DNA of 37,453 nucleotides from Candidatus Accumulibacter necessarius (GCA_017302435.1 JAFLDL010000044.1:1-37453), one strand, 5' to 3'; counted from the first letter of the stretch, positions 1 to 8,509 are shown. Notes: generated by a model from the letters alone, not told the origin. Made by a program: numbers and translations.

Positions 1-1
1 C

Positions 2-127
2 GAAAAACCGGACCTTCGTGGGTGGCCGGGGTTTCACGAGGTGCCCGCAGGCCTTGCGAGAATCCTGGCGCGTCGCCCGAGGAGTGGGGGGTGGGCTTCG
101 CGCCCATTGCGAAAGCCTGTACGATAA
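2..127 (+). CDS. Possible 3' end of a gene entering from the left edge
   Basis: One frame stays open from the left edge for about 41 codons and stops at a TAA just before rfaE2. The residues are Arg/Pro/Gly-rich and I recognise no family. In DNA this GC-rich an open frame of this length can arise by chance, so it may be no gene. No other signal is clear in the first 148 bases. Confidence 0.2.
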   Translation, partial: EKPDLRGWPGFHEVPAGLARILARRPRSGGWASRPLRKPVR

Positions 128-148
128 TGGCCTTGCCTGGAGTGACCG

Positions 149-658
149 ATGCCTGACGCAACACGCCAATCGCAAATCCCGCGCCCGGCTTTCGAAGGCA
201 AGATCATTGCGCCCGCTGAACTCGCTGAGCGGGTCCGCGGGTTGCCTTCGCCCCTGGTGTTTACCAACGGCTGCTTCGACATCCTGCACCGCGGTCATGT
301 CACCCTCCTTGCCGAAGCCCGCGCCCTCGGCGCCGCGCTGATCGTTGCGCTCAACTCCGATGCGTCGGTCAAGCGCCTGGGAAAGGGCATCGATCGTCCG
401 GTGAATGATTTGCTTGATCGTCTGGCGGTCATCGCCGCACTGGAATCGGTCACGCTGGTGACTTGGTTCGAGGAAGATACGCCGCTGCAGCGCATCCTGG
501 ATTGTCGGCCCGACGTTCTCGTCAAGGGTGGCGACTGGCCGGTCGACCAAATCGTCGGCAACCGGGAGGTCAGCGCTTGGGGTGGCCGCGTGCTGTCCCT
601 GCCGTTTATTCACCAGACCTCGACAACGGCGCTGCTCGACAAGATCAGGCGTCTGTAG
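149..658 (+). CDS. rfaE2: D-glycero-beta-D-manno-heptose 1-phosphate adenylyltransferase (RfaE2 / HldE C-terminal type)
   Basis: This cytoplasmic nucleotidyltransferase would transfer AMP from ATP to heptose 1-phosphate, giving the ADP-heptose precursor of the LPS inner core. The 169-residue protein has the family nucleotide-binding motif: TNGCFDILHRGH at about residues 39-50, containing the HxGH catalytic signature. A VKGGDW segment lies near residue 125 and a TTALLDKIR tail closes the protein, both typical of RfaE2. The length fits the stand-alone enzyme; in enterobacteria the same domain is fused behind a heptose kinase in HldE. No kinase domain is present here, so the kinase must be encoded elsewhere. 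The ATG at 149 is the natural start because the conserved domain follows at once. The gene runs toward the minus-strand HDOD gene, and I see no convincing terminator between them. Confidence 0.9.
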   Translation: MPDATRQSQIPRPAFEGKIIAPAELAERVRGLPSPLVFTNGCFDILHRGHVTLLAEARALGAALIVALNSDASVKRLGKGIDRPVNDLLDRLAVIAALESVTLVTWFEEDTPLQRILDCRPDVLVKGGDWPVDQIVGNREVSAWGGRVLSLPFIHQTSTTALLDKIRRL

Positions 659-807
659 CAGCTATCCGACAAGGGAATTCCCGGAACCAGACCTTCACTC
701 ACCAGCCAGCGCCGCTCTGGAAACAAACGGCCAACGGGCTCCGCCTCCGGCTCAAGGATGTGGCGAAGGGTCGTTGAAGTACCGGCGGAAGAAGAATTGA
801 CGCCAGA

Positions 808-1656
808 TCAAGTGGCGAGTGCGCTTTTTAGCGAGGCAACGTCCTCTGCCGACTCTGCAAGCAGGGTGCTGAGCGCCTCGGCATCAAACAACTGCCCGAG
901 CAGGCTAGGGTCAGTCAGCTCGCCCAGCGCGGGGTCTTTCCACCCATGCTCAACGTTGGCCAACCGGTTGGCAACGAACAGGACGTCAGACAGCGTTTTC
1001 AGCGTCTCGATCGTCCGCTCCTGTTCGTGCTCCTGCACGACCAGCAGCACTTCTTCGGGCAACCCCATGGCCGCCAGCAGCGCGTGTCCGATACTGTCAT
1101 GCCACTGCACCAGCAACTGCTGCAGCGCCAGCGGATCGGCGACCAGTTCAGGAAAATTCGTCGCCCGCGAGAGCAGGTAAAAAACACCGATATCATGCAC
1201 CAGCCCGACGAACATCGCTTCGTCCGGGTTGACCCGACTCACCCGTCGAGCCAGGACACGCGAGAGGGCAGCGACGTGCACCGTATGTTCCCATAATCGC
1301 CGCGACAAGGCTTCGAAGGGCGCCATTTTCTTGGAGTTGAGGAGTTGCTCCATGGCGACGGCAAAGGAAACGGTACGCACTGCATCCATTCCCACCCGAG
1401 CAATCGCGCTACTGACGTCGACGATCGTTCGTCCCGAGGAGTTCATCGCCACCGAGTTGGCCAGTCGGATGATCTTGCTGCTCATCAATGGCTCGGCGCT
1501 GACCAGCCGCCCCAATTGTTCGATCGTCAGACTGGGGTTCTTGAGCGCCGTTCGCACCTGGAAGGTGATGTCGAGGAAAGTCGGAAAAGAAACGACATCG
1601 CCGGACAGGTCACGGGCGATATCTTGCAGAATACGGAAGCTGAAGTCATTGCTCAT
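808..1656 (-). CDS. HDOD domain-containing protein
   Basis: The 282-residue protein fits the HDOD family, a divergent HD-fold found in bacterial signalling proteins. HDOD proteins are usually non-enzymatic scaffolds tied to c-di-GMP, chemotaxis or stress signalling. Visible features are the N-terminal FPTFLDITFQVRTALKNPSL segment (HDOD 'minimal distance' region), an LLSAEPLMSSKIIRLANS-like helix (here LVSAEPLMSSKIIRLANS), and GLVHDIGVF near residue 150, which keeps an HD pair. No receiver, GGDEF or EAL domain is attached. It is the last gene of a minus-strand run, 24 bases beyond the HNH gene, so it is probably co-transcribed with it. Its partner and signal cannot be read from the sequence. 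Confidence 0.85.
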   Translation of the reverse strand: MSNDFSFRILQDIARDLSGDVVSFPTFLDITFQVRTALKNPSLTIEQLGRLVSAEPLMSSKIIRLANSVAMNSSGRTIVDVSSAIARVGMDAVRTVSFAVAMEQLLNSKKMAPFEALSRRLWEHTVHVAALSRVLARRVSRVNPDEAMFVGLVHDIGVFYLLSRATNFPELVADPLALQQLLVQWHDSIGHALLAAMGLPEEVLLVVQEHEQERTIETLKTLSDVLFVANRLANVEHGWKDPALGELTDPSLLGQLFDAEALSTLLAESAEDVASLKSALAT

Positions 1657-1680
1657 TGGGTGTTGGTTCCCGATGCCCTT

Positions 1681-2058
1681 TCAGTTGCGTTTCAACAGGT
1701 CCTTGAGATTCGCAAAGGGCTGGGCTGTTGCCGGAGCCCTGGCCTGCGAGCCAAGGGAGTTGATTCCGGCCAGGCGTGCGGCTTCTGCGTCAAGTTGCCT
1801 GGCGTGTTCGTTATCGTGGCAGTAAAGGCACAAGAGTTCCCAGTTGCTGCCATCGCTGGGATTGTCATCGTGATTGTGGTTCCGGTGATGGACGGTGAGT
1901 TCGCGCAGGTTCTGCTGGGTGAACTCACGCGAGCAGCGACCACAGATCCACGGGTAGATTTTCAGTGCCTGTTCGCGATAGCCCGCTTCGCGGCCAAGGC
2001 GACTGCGAACGGCGTCGGCGATCAAACGATCGGTTCTTGCGGTCTTGTCGGTAGCCAT
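1681..2058 (-). CDS. yajD: HNH nuclease family protein (YajD-like)
   Basis: This is a small 125-residue HNH-fold protein of the YajD type. Two zinc-binding Cys pairs are visible, C39/C42 and C77/C80. They bracket H57-H58 with N60, H61 and H63, and an NWELLC strand leads into the second pair. That is the beta-beta-alpha-metal arrangement. The length and the N-terminal helix match YajD-like proteins, whose substrate is not well established, so DNA cleavage is inferred from the fold only. The C-terminal 40 residues are low in conserved features. It lies in a minus-strand series, 57 bases after the phosphatase-like gene and 24 bases before the HDOD gene. No toxin-immunity or restriction partner is adjacent, so a housekeeping role is more likely than defence. 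Confidence 0.85.
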   Translation of the reverse strand: MATDKTARTDRLIADAVRSRLGREAGYREQALKIYPWICGRCSREFTQQNLRELTVHHRNHNHDDNPSDGSNWELLCLYCHDNEHARQLDAEAARLAGINSLGSQARAPATAQPFANLKDLLKRN

Positions 2059-2115
2059 TGGAAGACTCCTGATGAAATGAATCCTGAGTGCGGTGCCAGC
2101 CGATCCTGCAGCTTG

Positions 2116-3285
2116 TCAGATGAGCAGTCCGACCAGCGGGACGCGCATTTCGCTGGCGCTGATCCCGCCATGTACGCCTAGCATCGAAAAACGCCGCTCT
2201 CCAGGCAGCCAGTCCTTGATTGTCCAGTTATCCTTCATCACCAGAGTGTAGTCGCCGACTCTGGATGCCAGGCGTGGATGGTAGGGCCGTGGGCCAAACC
2301 AGCCAGCGGCGATCAGCCTGTCGCTGTCGTACAGGTGAGCTGCGCGGGCGAGATGACGGCGCACATAGGCTTCGAAAGCTGGCCGATTCTCCTGCGCGAC
2401 GTAGCAATAGGCAACCCGGCGCTCGCCGCAAAGGGGACGGAGAAGCAAGGCGGCGAGTTGCGGATGGTCGTCAAGACTGATAACCCGACGCGGCGGAGAA
2501 TCAACGAAGCCATGATCAGCGGTGACCAGCACCCAGGTGTTGCTGCCTCGCAGCTGGCGCAGCAAGTCGCCGAACAAGGCGTCGAAGGCGGCGAGCGTCT
2601 GCTGGGCTTGGCGGCTGTCTGTTCCATAATGGTGTGAATAACTGTCGAGATCCGGATAGTAGGCATAGACGTAGCGCGACCTGGCGGTCTCTTGCAGCAG
2701 ACCGGTGAGACAGGAAAACATTTCAGGCAGCGAGCTGTAGGCGGTTGTCTGCGCGCCGCGCGAGTGCCAGGAATTGAAGGCGCTGCCGGCAATGCTTTGC
2801 GGCGCCACCACCCAGGATTCTCGATCCAGTGTTTGAAACAGGGACGGATGGTCAAACAGACGCAGCGGCAGTTCGTCCGGAAGCAGACTGGGTAGCCCCA
2901 GGCGGGGAGTCAAGGGCAGGACGGCCAGCGTCTCGTCGATCTCGGCCATGTACATATGCCAGCCGGTGAGCCCATGTTGCGCCGGTGCAAGACCGGTCAT
3001 CACAGTGGTGACCGCACTGGCGGTGGTCGATGGAAACACTGAAGTCATGCTGCCAAGCAGGTGACTTTGCAGGTGCGGGCTGACGGCAGCGTGTCTGGCC
3101 AACGTGCGCAGACCCAAGCCATCGATCAGCAGGAGAACGATATGCCGGGCTCTGGCCAGTGACGCTGCAGTTGCCGTGGCGAGCTGAGGGTATTGACGAT
3201 ATTTGCCGCCACAGGCAGTGGCGATGCTCTGCATCAGATTGACGATGCTGCCGCCTGCGTAATCCGGAAGTAGGCTCGAACTCAT
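2116..3285 (-). CDS. Alkaline phosphatase superfamily / type I phosphodiesterase-nucleotide pyrophosphatase-like protein
   Basis: The 389-residue protein has the metal-binding frame of the alkaline phosphatase superfamily. LLLIDGLG supplies the first metal Asp (D55). FPSTTASAVTTVMTGLAP (about residues 84-101) supplies the Thr nucleophile, probably T88, and is followed by QHGLTGW. A YYPDLDSYSHHYG segment gives Asp and His ligands, VTADHGFVD gives the DH pair, and LGVHGG near the C terminus supplies the last His. The family cleaves phosphodiester or pyrophosphate bonds in nucleotides or lipid head groups; the substrate here is unknown. There is no signal peptide, so it is probably cytoplasmic, unlike many secreted relatives. 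It lies 77 bases downstream of the MBL-fold gene on the same strand, so the pair may act on related phosphorylated compounds, which is only inference. Confidence 0.85.
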   Translation of the reverse strand: MSSSLLPDYAGGSIVNLMQSIATACGGKYRQYPQLATATAASLARARHIVLLLIDGLGLRTLARHAAVSPHLQSHLLGSMTSVFPSTTASAVTTVMTGLAPAQHGLTGWHMYMAEIDETLAVLPLTPRLGLPSLLPDELPLRLFDHPSLFQTLDRESWVVAPQSIAGSAFNSWHSRGAQTTAYSSLPEMFSCLTGLLQETARSRYVYAYYPDLDSYSHHYGTDSRQAQQTLAAFDALFGDLLRQLRGSNTWVLVTADHGFVDSPPRRVISLDDHPQLAALLLRPLCGERRVAYCYVAQENRPAFEAYVRRHLARAAHLYDSDRLIAAGWFGPRPYHPRLASRVGDYTLVMKDNWTIKDWLPGERRFSMLGVHGGISASEMRVPLVGLLI

Positions 3286-3362
3286 GATGCGACCATTCTA
3301 CGCCAAGCAATCGGCATCCGTGATCTAGCGCCGGCGGCAAAGGATAGAAGCTGGCAGCCGGC

Positions 3363-4430
3363 TCAGCGACCGCCTGACTGGCTGAGAACGCCTCTGTCGT
3401 CCTGCTTCCTGACAAAACGGACCCGCCCGCTGCTGTCTTCGATGCGCATAAGGCGTCCGGCATGTTCGAGTCGATTCAGATGAGCGATCGCTTCACCCAT
3501 GGCGAACATCGTCTGGTGTGTGTCGAGATCCCTCGGAAACAGGGTCATCAGAAGTTCGGCAGCGCTGCGCGGGCTGCCGCAGTGCTCCTCAAGGACCAGC
3601 AAGCGCTCTTCGTGGTGTGCGTGCAGGGCATCTACCCGCTTCTCGATGCCGTAGAACGGCAGTCCATGCGAGGGCAGCACGAGCGTTGCGGCAGGCAGTT
3701 CGCGATAGCGGTCGATCGACTGCAAGTAGTCAGCCAGTGAATCGGCCAGCGGTGTGACGGCAAAGACGCTGACGTTGGTCGAGATCTTCGGCAGCAGCAT
3801 GTCACCCGAAATCAGCACGCCAAGATCGGCACTGTAGAGCGCTGCATGTTCCGGCGAGTGGCCGAAGCCGACGCGTACCTGCCAGCAATGCTCGCCAATT
3901 GCGAGTTCGTCGCCGGCAAAAAGGCGCTGGTACTGGCTTGGCAGGCTCGGCACGCCGCGGTTGTAGGCGCCGCTGCGGCGTTCAAGCGCGGCGCAACGCT
4001 CGGCATCGAGGCCATGTGCGCGGAACTGGCGCAGCATCGGCTGATTGCCGTGGCCGCCAACTTCATGCCAGACCGCATGCGCAGTCAGGTACTCGCCGAG
4101 CGTCATCAGAACCGGCGCGCCGGTCCGCTCCTGCAACCAGGCGGCAAGGCCGACGTGATCCGGGTGAAAATGGGTGACGATGATGCGCCTGATCCGCCCA
4201 CCGCGGGTGGTCGCTGCCAGGCGACCGAGAATTGTCAGCCAACACGCCTGAACGGCTTCGAGCGCGAAACCAGTGTCGACGATCGTCCACCCTGCATCCT
4301 CTTCGAGCAGCCAGAGATTGATATGGTCGAGCGCGAACGGTAGCGGCATCCGCAACCAGTGTACGCCTGGAGCGACCTCGAAGGTTTCACCGGCAGCGGG
4401 TGGGGTGGCAAACGGGTAATCAGGCAACAT
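3363..4430 (-). CDS. MBL-fold metallo-hydrolase with C-terminal winged-helix-like region
   Basis: The 355-residue protein carries the metallo-beta-lactamase signature THFHPDH (H87, H89, D91, H92), a later GFGHSPEH histidine, the metal-bridging Asp in LISGDMLLP, and a final LPSHGLPF histidine. All five metal-binding motifs of the fold are therefore present. Residues from about 285 on (EERLLVLEEHCGSPRSAAELL, then an AHLNRLEHAGRLMRIE stretch) resemble the small winged-helix domain seen behind many LACTB2-like MBL hydrolases. Such proteins hydrolyse thioesters, lactones or RNA; the substrate here is unknown. It is the first gene of the minus-strand run and is divergent from the thioesterase and isovaleryl-CoA dehydrogenase genes, with a shared 160-base gap that probably holds both promoters. 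Context hints at acyl-thioester chemistry but does not prove it. Confidence 0.87.
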   Translation of the reverse strand: MLPDYPFATPPAAGETFEVAPGVHWLRMPLPFALDHINLWLLEEDAGWTIVDTGFALEAVQACWLTILGRLAATTRGGRIRRIIVTHFHPDHVGLAAWLQERTGAPVLMTLGEYLTAHAVWHEVGGHGNQPMLRQFRAHGLDAERCAALERRSGAYNRGVPSLPSQYQRLFAGDELAIGEHCWQVRVGFGHSPEHAALYSADLGVLISGDMLLPKISTNVSVFAVTPLADSLADYLQSIDRYRELPAATLVLPSHGLPFYGIEKRVDALHAHHEERLLVLEEHCGSPRSAAELLMTLFPRDLDTHQTMFAMGEAIAHLNRLEHAGRLMRIEDSSGRVRFVRKQDDRGVLSQSGGR

Positions 4431-4590
4431 CTGGCGGCGGATTGTAAAAAGCTCCGGAATCTATAAACTGGCGAGCCAGCAGGCGGGCCGGCAGCGGCCT
4501 CGAGCGCGTACCATTCTACACGTGATCCAATCCGGAACAGTCCTGTGGTGGAACAGCCGGCCACTGCCTTCAATAGTTAGAATGACGTCC

Positions 4591-5046
4591 ATGTACAAAG
4601 CCCAGGACCCTCACTTCGCTGAACGCATCCGCGCCAGCTTCGCGCAACAGCAGGCAATGACCCTGATTGGTGCCAGCATGGCGGTAGTCGAGCCTGGCTA
4701 CACAGAGATTCACCTGCCGCACAAGCCGGAAATCACCCAGCAACACGGCTACATTCATGGCGGCGTGGTCGGCATGATTGCCGATTCGGCAGCCGGCTAC
4801 GCAGCCAGCACCCTGACCGCAGCCGAAGCTGGCGTGTTGACCGTCGAGTACAAACTCAACCTGCTGGCACCGGCCGAAGGGCGGTTTCTGATCGCCGAGG
4901 GATCGGTGGTCCGCTACGGACGCACCCTGATCGTCACTCGGGCCGAGGTCTTTGCCGTCAGTCACGGTCGGAAGACCCAGTGCGCGCTCATGCAACAGAC
5001 GATCATCACCGCGCACGGCAAAAAGGAACACGTCGCCAAACCCTGA
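4591..5046 (+). CDS. PaaI-family hotdog thioesterase
   Basis: The hotdog-fold protein is about 151 residues long. The family core [23 protein letters not shown] holds the catalytic-region HGG and Asp, followed by [14 protein letters not shown] and a [12 protein letters not shown] strand, as in PaaI/YdiI acyl-CoA thioesterases. It would hydrolyse a CoA ester in the cytoplasm. The gene ends 16 bases before liuA, so it is probably in the leucine-catabolism operon, perhaps releasing stalled CoA esters. Starts at 4582 (ATG), 4591 (ATG) and an upstream GTG at 4522 are all in frame. I chose 4591 because the conserved protein begins at [14 protein letters not shown] and the longer extension is uncharacteristic; 4582 would add only three residues. 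Confidence 0.87.
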   Translation: MYKAQDPHFAERIRASFAQQQAMTLIGASMAVVEPGYTEIHLPHKPEITQQHGYIHGGVVGMIADSAAGYAASTLTAAEAGVLTVEYKLNLLAPAEGRFLIAEGSVVRYGRTLIVTRAEVFAVSHGRKTQCALMQQTIITAHGKKEHVAKP

Positions 5047-5062
5047 TCAAGGAACGAGAGAC

Positions 5063-6226
5063 ATGGAATACCCGAGCCTCAATTTCGCCCATGGCGAAAC
5101 CATCGACATGTTGCGTGCCAGTGTTCAGGCCTTTGCGGCTGACGAGATAGCGCCCCGTGCCGAAGCCATCGATCGCGACAATCTTTTTCCGGCCGACCTG
5201 TGGATCAAGCTGGGTCGCATGGGTCTGCTGGGTATCACTGCCGAGGAGGAATACGGCGGGATCGGGCTGGGCTATCTGGCGCATATCGTTGCCATGGAGG
5301 AAATCTCCCGCGCTTCGGCGAGCGTCGCCCTCTCCTACGGCGCGCACTCCAACCTGTGCGTCAACCAAATTCGTCGCAACGGAAGTTCCGCGCAGAAGAA
5401 CCGGTATCTGCCGAAGCTGATCTCGGGTGAACATGTCGGGGCACTCGCGATGTCGGAAGCCAACGCCGGTTCGGACGTGGTGAGCATGAAGCTGCATGCC
5501 GAGCACAAAGGCGACCGCTTCGTCCTCAACGGCGGCAAGATGTGGATCACAAACGGCGGCGACGCGGACACGCTGGTTGTCTATGCCAGGACCGACCTCG
5601 CAGCCGGCCCGCGCGGAATCACCGCTTTCATCGTCGAAAAGGGAATGACAGGTTTTTCCTGCGGATCCAAGCTCGACAAACTCGGCATGCGTGGCTCGAA
5701 CACCTACCCGCTGTTCTTCGACGACTGTGAAGTGCCCGAGGAAAACGTCCTCGGCCAACTCAACGGCGGCGTCCGAGTGTTGATGAGCGGCCTCGATTAC
5801 GAACGCGCGGTGCTCGCCGGCGGTCCGCTGGGTATCATGGCCGCCGCCATGGACCTGGTGCTGCCCTACCTGCATGACCGCCAGCAGTTTGGTCAGTCGA
5901 TCGGAGAATTCCAGCTGATGCAGGGCAAGCTCGCCGATATGTACACCACGTTCAACGTCTGCCGGGCCTACGTCTATGCCGTTGGCCAGGCCTGCGATCG
6001 CGGCGAAACAACGCGCAAGGACGCCGCCGGAGCGATCCTTTACGCCGCCGAAAAGGCGACCTGGATGGCCGGCGAGGCGATCCAGACGCTCGGCGGCAAC
6101 GGCTACATCAACGAGTATCCCGCCGGTCGCCTTTGGCGCGACGCGAAACTCTACGAGATCGGCGCCGGCACCTCCGAAATCCGCCGCATGCTGATCGGTC
6201 GCGAACTGTTCAGCGAGACGCTGTAG
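5063..6226 (+). CDS. liuA: Isovaleryl-CoA dehydrogenase
   Basis: This FAD flavoenzyme oxidises isovaleryl-CoA to 3-methylcrotonyl-CoA, the first committed step of leucine catabolism after the branched-chain keto-acid dehydrogenase, and passes electrons to ETF. The 387-residue length is typical. Subclass identification rests on the catalytic base: Glu sits in [11 protein letters not shown] (about E247), the position used by isovaleryl-CoA dehydrogenase. The C-terminal site used by other acyl-CoA dehydrogenases instead reads [12 protein letters not shown], without the canonical EG. Flavin and substrate motifs [15 protein letters not shown] and [17 protein letters not shown] are present. The ATG at 5063 follows AAGGAACGAGAG, a usable ribosome site. 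The rest of the liu genes lie 6 kb downstream behind unrelated genes. Confidence 0.95.
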   Translation: MEYPSLNFAHGETIDMLRASVQAFAADEIAPRAEAIDRDNLFPADLWIKLGRMGLLGITAEEEYGGIGLGYLAHIVAMEEISRASASVALSYGAHSNLCVNQIRRNGSSAQKNRYLPKLISGEHVGALAMSEANAGSDVVSMKLHAEHKGDRFVLNGGKMWITNGGDADTLVVYARTDLAAGPRGITAFIVEKGMTGFSCGSKLDKLGMRGSNTYPLFFDDCEVPEENVLGQLNGGVRVLMSGLDYERAVLAGGPLGIMAAAMDLVLPYLHDRQQFGQSIGEFQLMQGKLADMYTTFNVCRAYVYAVGQACDRGETTRKDAAGAILYAAEKATWMAGEAIQTLGGNGYINEYPAGRLWRDAKLYEIGAGTSEIRRMLIGRELFSETL

Positions 6227-6325
6227 GACAACCGCGACTGCAACGCAAGGCGCGGGCAACCTGCCTGCCGCCACCCACAACCCTACCGCAGCTGCGATCT
6301 GCCACCCTTTCTGATCTGAAAATTC

Positions 6326-7468
6326 ATGCTCAACACCTTGCGCGCTCTCACCCCCGAAGATACCACCGCCCTCGAGGATGTCCGCCAGTTCTTCCGCAAC
6401 TATGCGGCATGGCTTGGCGTTGACCTGTGTTTTCAGAACTTCGAAGAGGAAATGGCCTCGCTGCCGGGCGCCTATGCAAAGCCTGATGGCCGCCTCTTCT
6501 ACGCCGAGCGCGACGGACGGCCGGCTGGCTGCGTCGGCATCCGGCCCTTCTCAGCCGGACTGTGCGAGATGAAGCGGCTGTATGTCGAACCCAACCAGCG
6601 CGGCTTCGGGGTTGGCCGTGATCTGACGCTGGCGGCAATCCGAGCCGCCAAGGAAATCGGCTACCGCAAGCTGCTGCTCGACACGCTGCCGGCGATGCGC
6701 GTGGCCGTCAAGCTGTATCGCGAGATGGGCTTCAAGGAAACGCCGGCCTACTATCAGACGCCACTCGAAGGCACGATGTTTCTTACCCTTGATCTTGAAA
6801 ACTGGTCGGAGGAGGAAGTCGCCAACGAGAACCTTTTCCACCTGTTCGACTTCAACCGCGCCTGGTCGAGTCGCATGCAGGAGATGGATTCGGAGTACTT
6901 CCTCAAGCTGTCGCGCCTGCAAACACCGCAATACCTGTGGATCGGCTGCTCCGATTCGCGCGTGCCGGCGAACGAGATCGTCGGTCTGCTGCCGGGCGAG
7001 CTGTTCGTCCACCGCAACGTCGCAAATGTCGTTGTTCACACCGATCTCAACTGCTTGTCGGTGATCCAGTTCGCCGTCGACGTTCTCAAGGTCAAACACG
7101 TCATGGTGGTCGGCCATTACGGTTGCGGCGGTGTCAGAGCGGCGCTCAACCGCGACCGGGCAGGACTGGTCGACATCTGGTTGCGACACGTGCGCGACGT
7201 GCATGACAAGCATCTGGCACTGGTCGAAGCCTTACCGGCCGAACGGCAGCATGATCGCCTCTGTGAACTGAATGTCCTCGAACAGGTGGCCAATGTCTGC
7301 CAGACCTTTGTTGTTCAGGACGCCTGGCAGCGCGGCCAGCCGGTCACCGTGCACGGCTGGATCTACGGCTTGCGGGATGGCCTGATGCGTGACCTCGGCT
7401 TCACGGTCCACCGCGACGTCGACCTGCTGCCGAACTATGTCGCTGCCCTCGAAGCGCTGCAGATCTGA
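6326..7468 (+). CDS. Bifunctional GNAT N-acetyltransferase / beta-class carbonic anhydrase fusion
   Basis: One open frame of 380 residues joins two enzymes. Residues 1 to about 155 are a GNAT acetyltransferase: a CEMKRLYVEPNQRGFGVGR stretch holds the acetyl-CoA pyrophosphate loop (QRGFGVGR), and the AVKLYREMGF motif closes the fold. Residues from about 165 to 375 are a beta-carbonic anhydrase. Zinc ligands C208 and D210 lie in CSDSRVPANE with R212 as the Asp-Arg dyad, and H264 and C267 lie in HYGCGG. LFVHRNVAN is also conserved. The second half would interconvert CO2 and bicarbonate; the acetyl acceptor of the first half is unknown. A frame running straight through the join argues against a sequencing artefact. 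The ATG at 6326 lacks a strong ribosome site. Such fusions are annotated in related Rhodocyclaceae, to my recollection. Bicarbonate could feed the nearby LiuB/LiuD carboxylase, which is inference. Confidence 0.92.
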   Translation: MLNTLRALTPEDTTALEDVRQFFRNYAAWLGVDLCFQNFEEEMASLPGAYAKPDGRLFYAERDGRPAGCVGIRPFSAGLCEMKRLYVEPNQRGFGVGRDLTLAAIRAAKEIGYRKLLLDTLPAMRVAVKLYREMGFKETPAYYQTPLEGTMFLTLDLENWSEEEVANENLFHLFDFNRAWSSRMQEMDSEYFLKLSRLQTPQYLWIGCSDSRVPANEIVGLLPGELFVHRNVANVVVHTDLNCLSVIQFAVDVLKVKHVMVVGHYGCGGVRAALNRDRAGLVDIWLRHVRDVHDKHLALVEALPAERQHDRLCELNVLEQVANVCQTFVVQDAWQRGQPVTVHGWIYGLRDGLMRDLGFTVHRDVDLLPNYVAALEALQI

Positions 7469-7493
7469 GCGTCGTTTCCCGAAGGAGCTTGAG

Positions 7494-7568
7494 ATGCATG
7501 ATTCGCTGCTTGTCCACTGTTTCAGCGCTGGCCCTCCCGCCAATACCATGCTCGCGGCGGCCTTTTGA
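7494..7568 (+). CDS. 24-codon small ORF overlapping the start of the EamA gene (possible leader peptide)
   Basis: An ATG at 7494 stands 6 bases behind a clear GAAGGAG ribosome site and opens a 24-codon frame, beginning MHDSLLVHCFSAG. Its TGA at 7566-7568 overlaps the TTG proposed as the EamA start at 7565. This is the best ribosome site in the interval, better than that of the transporter itself. It may be a leader peptide giving translational coupling, or a relic of a longer N terminus cut by a frameshift. No family is recognisable and there is no run of one codon type suggesting attenuation. Confidence 0.3.
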   Translation: MHDSLLVHCFSAGPPANTMLAAAF

Positions 7569-8509
7569 GAACGGGATCCGACCGGCTGGTGGCATCACCG
7601 GCAACCTACTTCAAGCTCGTCGCCACGGCTCTGGTCTGGGGGGCGACGTGGATTGCCGGCCGTATCGCGGTCAGCGAAGCATCGCCACTGGCGGTCGCCA
7701 GTTGGCGATTCCTGCTCGCCGCCCTGGTTCTCGGCACGCTGGTGACGATCCATGAAGGCTGGCCGCGCTGGTCCGCAAAGGAGTGGCTGACGCTTACCGC
7801 CCTGGGCGCCAGCGGCATCTTTCTCTACAACCTGTGTTTCCTCTATGGACTGACGATGATCGAAGCCGGCCGCGGCGCGCTGGTGGTTGCCCTGACGCCA
7901 GCGGTGGTCGCGGCCGGCGATTGGCTGCTCTTCGGCGCGCCCATGTCGCCCGCCAAAGCAGCCGGTATTGCCTTGGCGATGTTTGGTTGCCTGCTGGTGG
8001 TCACCAACGGCGATCCCCGCTTGCTGCTGGCGGGCCAGGTCGGCCTTGGCGAGTGGCTGATCATCGGCTGCAGCGTGCTGTGGGCGGTCTATACTTTCGT
8101 CGGCAGGCGCGGCACGCGCTCACTGTCGCCGCTGGCAATGACCTTTGGCGCCAGCTTCACCGGCTGGCTGATGCTGACCATCGCGGCGCTGTGGCAGGGC
8201 TCGCTGTTTTCGCTGGCGGAAACCACCTGGCGCGGCTGGGGCGCAATCGCCTTCCTCGGGATCTTCGGTACGGCACTTGCCTTCACGTGGTATGCCGAAG
8301 CCGTACAGCGCATTGGCGCTACGCGTTCGGCGGCGTTCATCAATCTGGTCCCGGTGAGCGCCGTCATCCTCGGTGCTTTGCTGCTCGACGAGCGTCTCGG
8401 CATCGCCGTTCTTGGCGGTGGAGCGCTGGTCATCGCGGGAGTCATCATTACCAATCACGCCGGCGCACGCCTCGCCGCCGGCGTCATCAGCAAGGAGAAA
8501 ATCGCATGA
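7565..8509 (+). CDS. EamA/DMT-family transporter
   Basis: The protein is about 314 residues of strongly hydrophobic sequence with roughly ten predicted membrane segments in two repeats of the EamA fold. The first repeat opens with KLVATALVWGATWIAGR and the second with GEWLIIGCSVLWAVYTFVGRR. Small-residue-rich helices such as IAFLGIFGTALAFTWYAEA match the drug/metabolite exporter group. Members export amino acids or other small metabolites; nothing here identifies the substrate. No ATG is available near the N terminus. The candidates are TTG at 7565, overlapping the stop of a small upstream frame, and GTG at 7589. The 3' end overlaps the next gene by 4 bases (ATGA), so the transporter and the acyl-CoA dehydrogenase are translationally coupled. 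Confidence 0.85.
   Translation: MRTGSDRLVASPATYFKLVATALVWGATWIAGRIAVSEASPLAVASWRFLLAALVLGTLVTIHEGWPRWSAKEWLTLTALGASGIFLYNLCFLYGLTMIEAGRGALVVALTPAVVAAGDWLLFGAPMSPAKAAGIALAMFGCLLVVTNGDPRLLLAGQVGLGEWLIIGCSVLWAVYTFVGRRGTRSLSPLAMTFGASFTGWLMLTIAALWQGSLFSLAETTWRGWGAIAFLGIFGTALAFTWYAEAVQRIGATRSAAFINLVPVSAVILGALLLDERLGIAVLGGGALVIAGVIITNHAGARLAAGVISKEKIA

Noticed and set aside
5006-6280. A 424-codon minus-strand frame opposite liuA
   Set aside because: It mirrors the liuA codon structure and has no recognisable domain.
7783-8505. A long N-terminal extension to the second acyl-CoA dehydrogenase
   Set aside because: The extension is out-of-frame EamA sequence; the ATG at 8506 gives the normal family length and overlaps the transporter stop.
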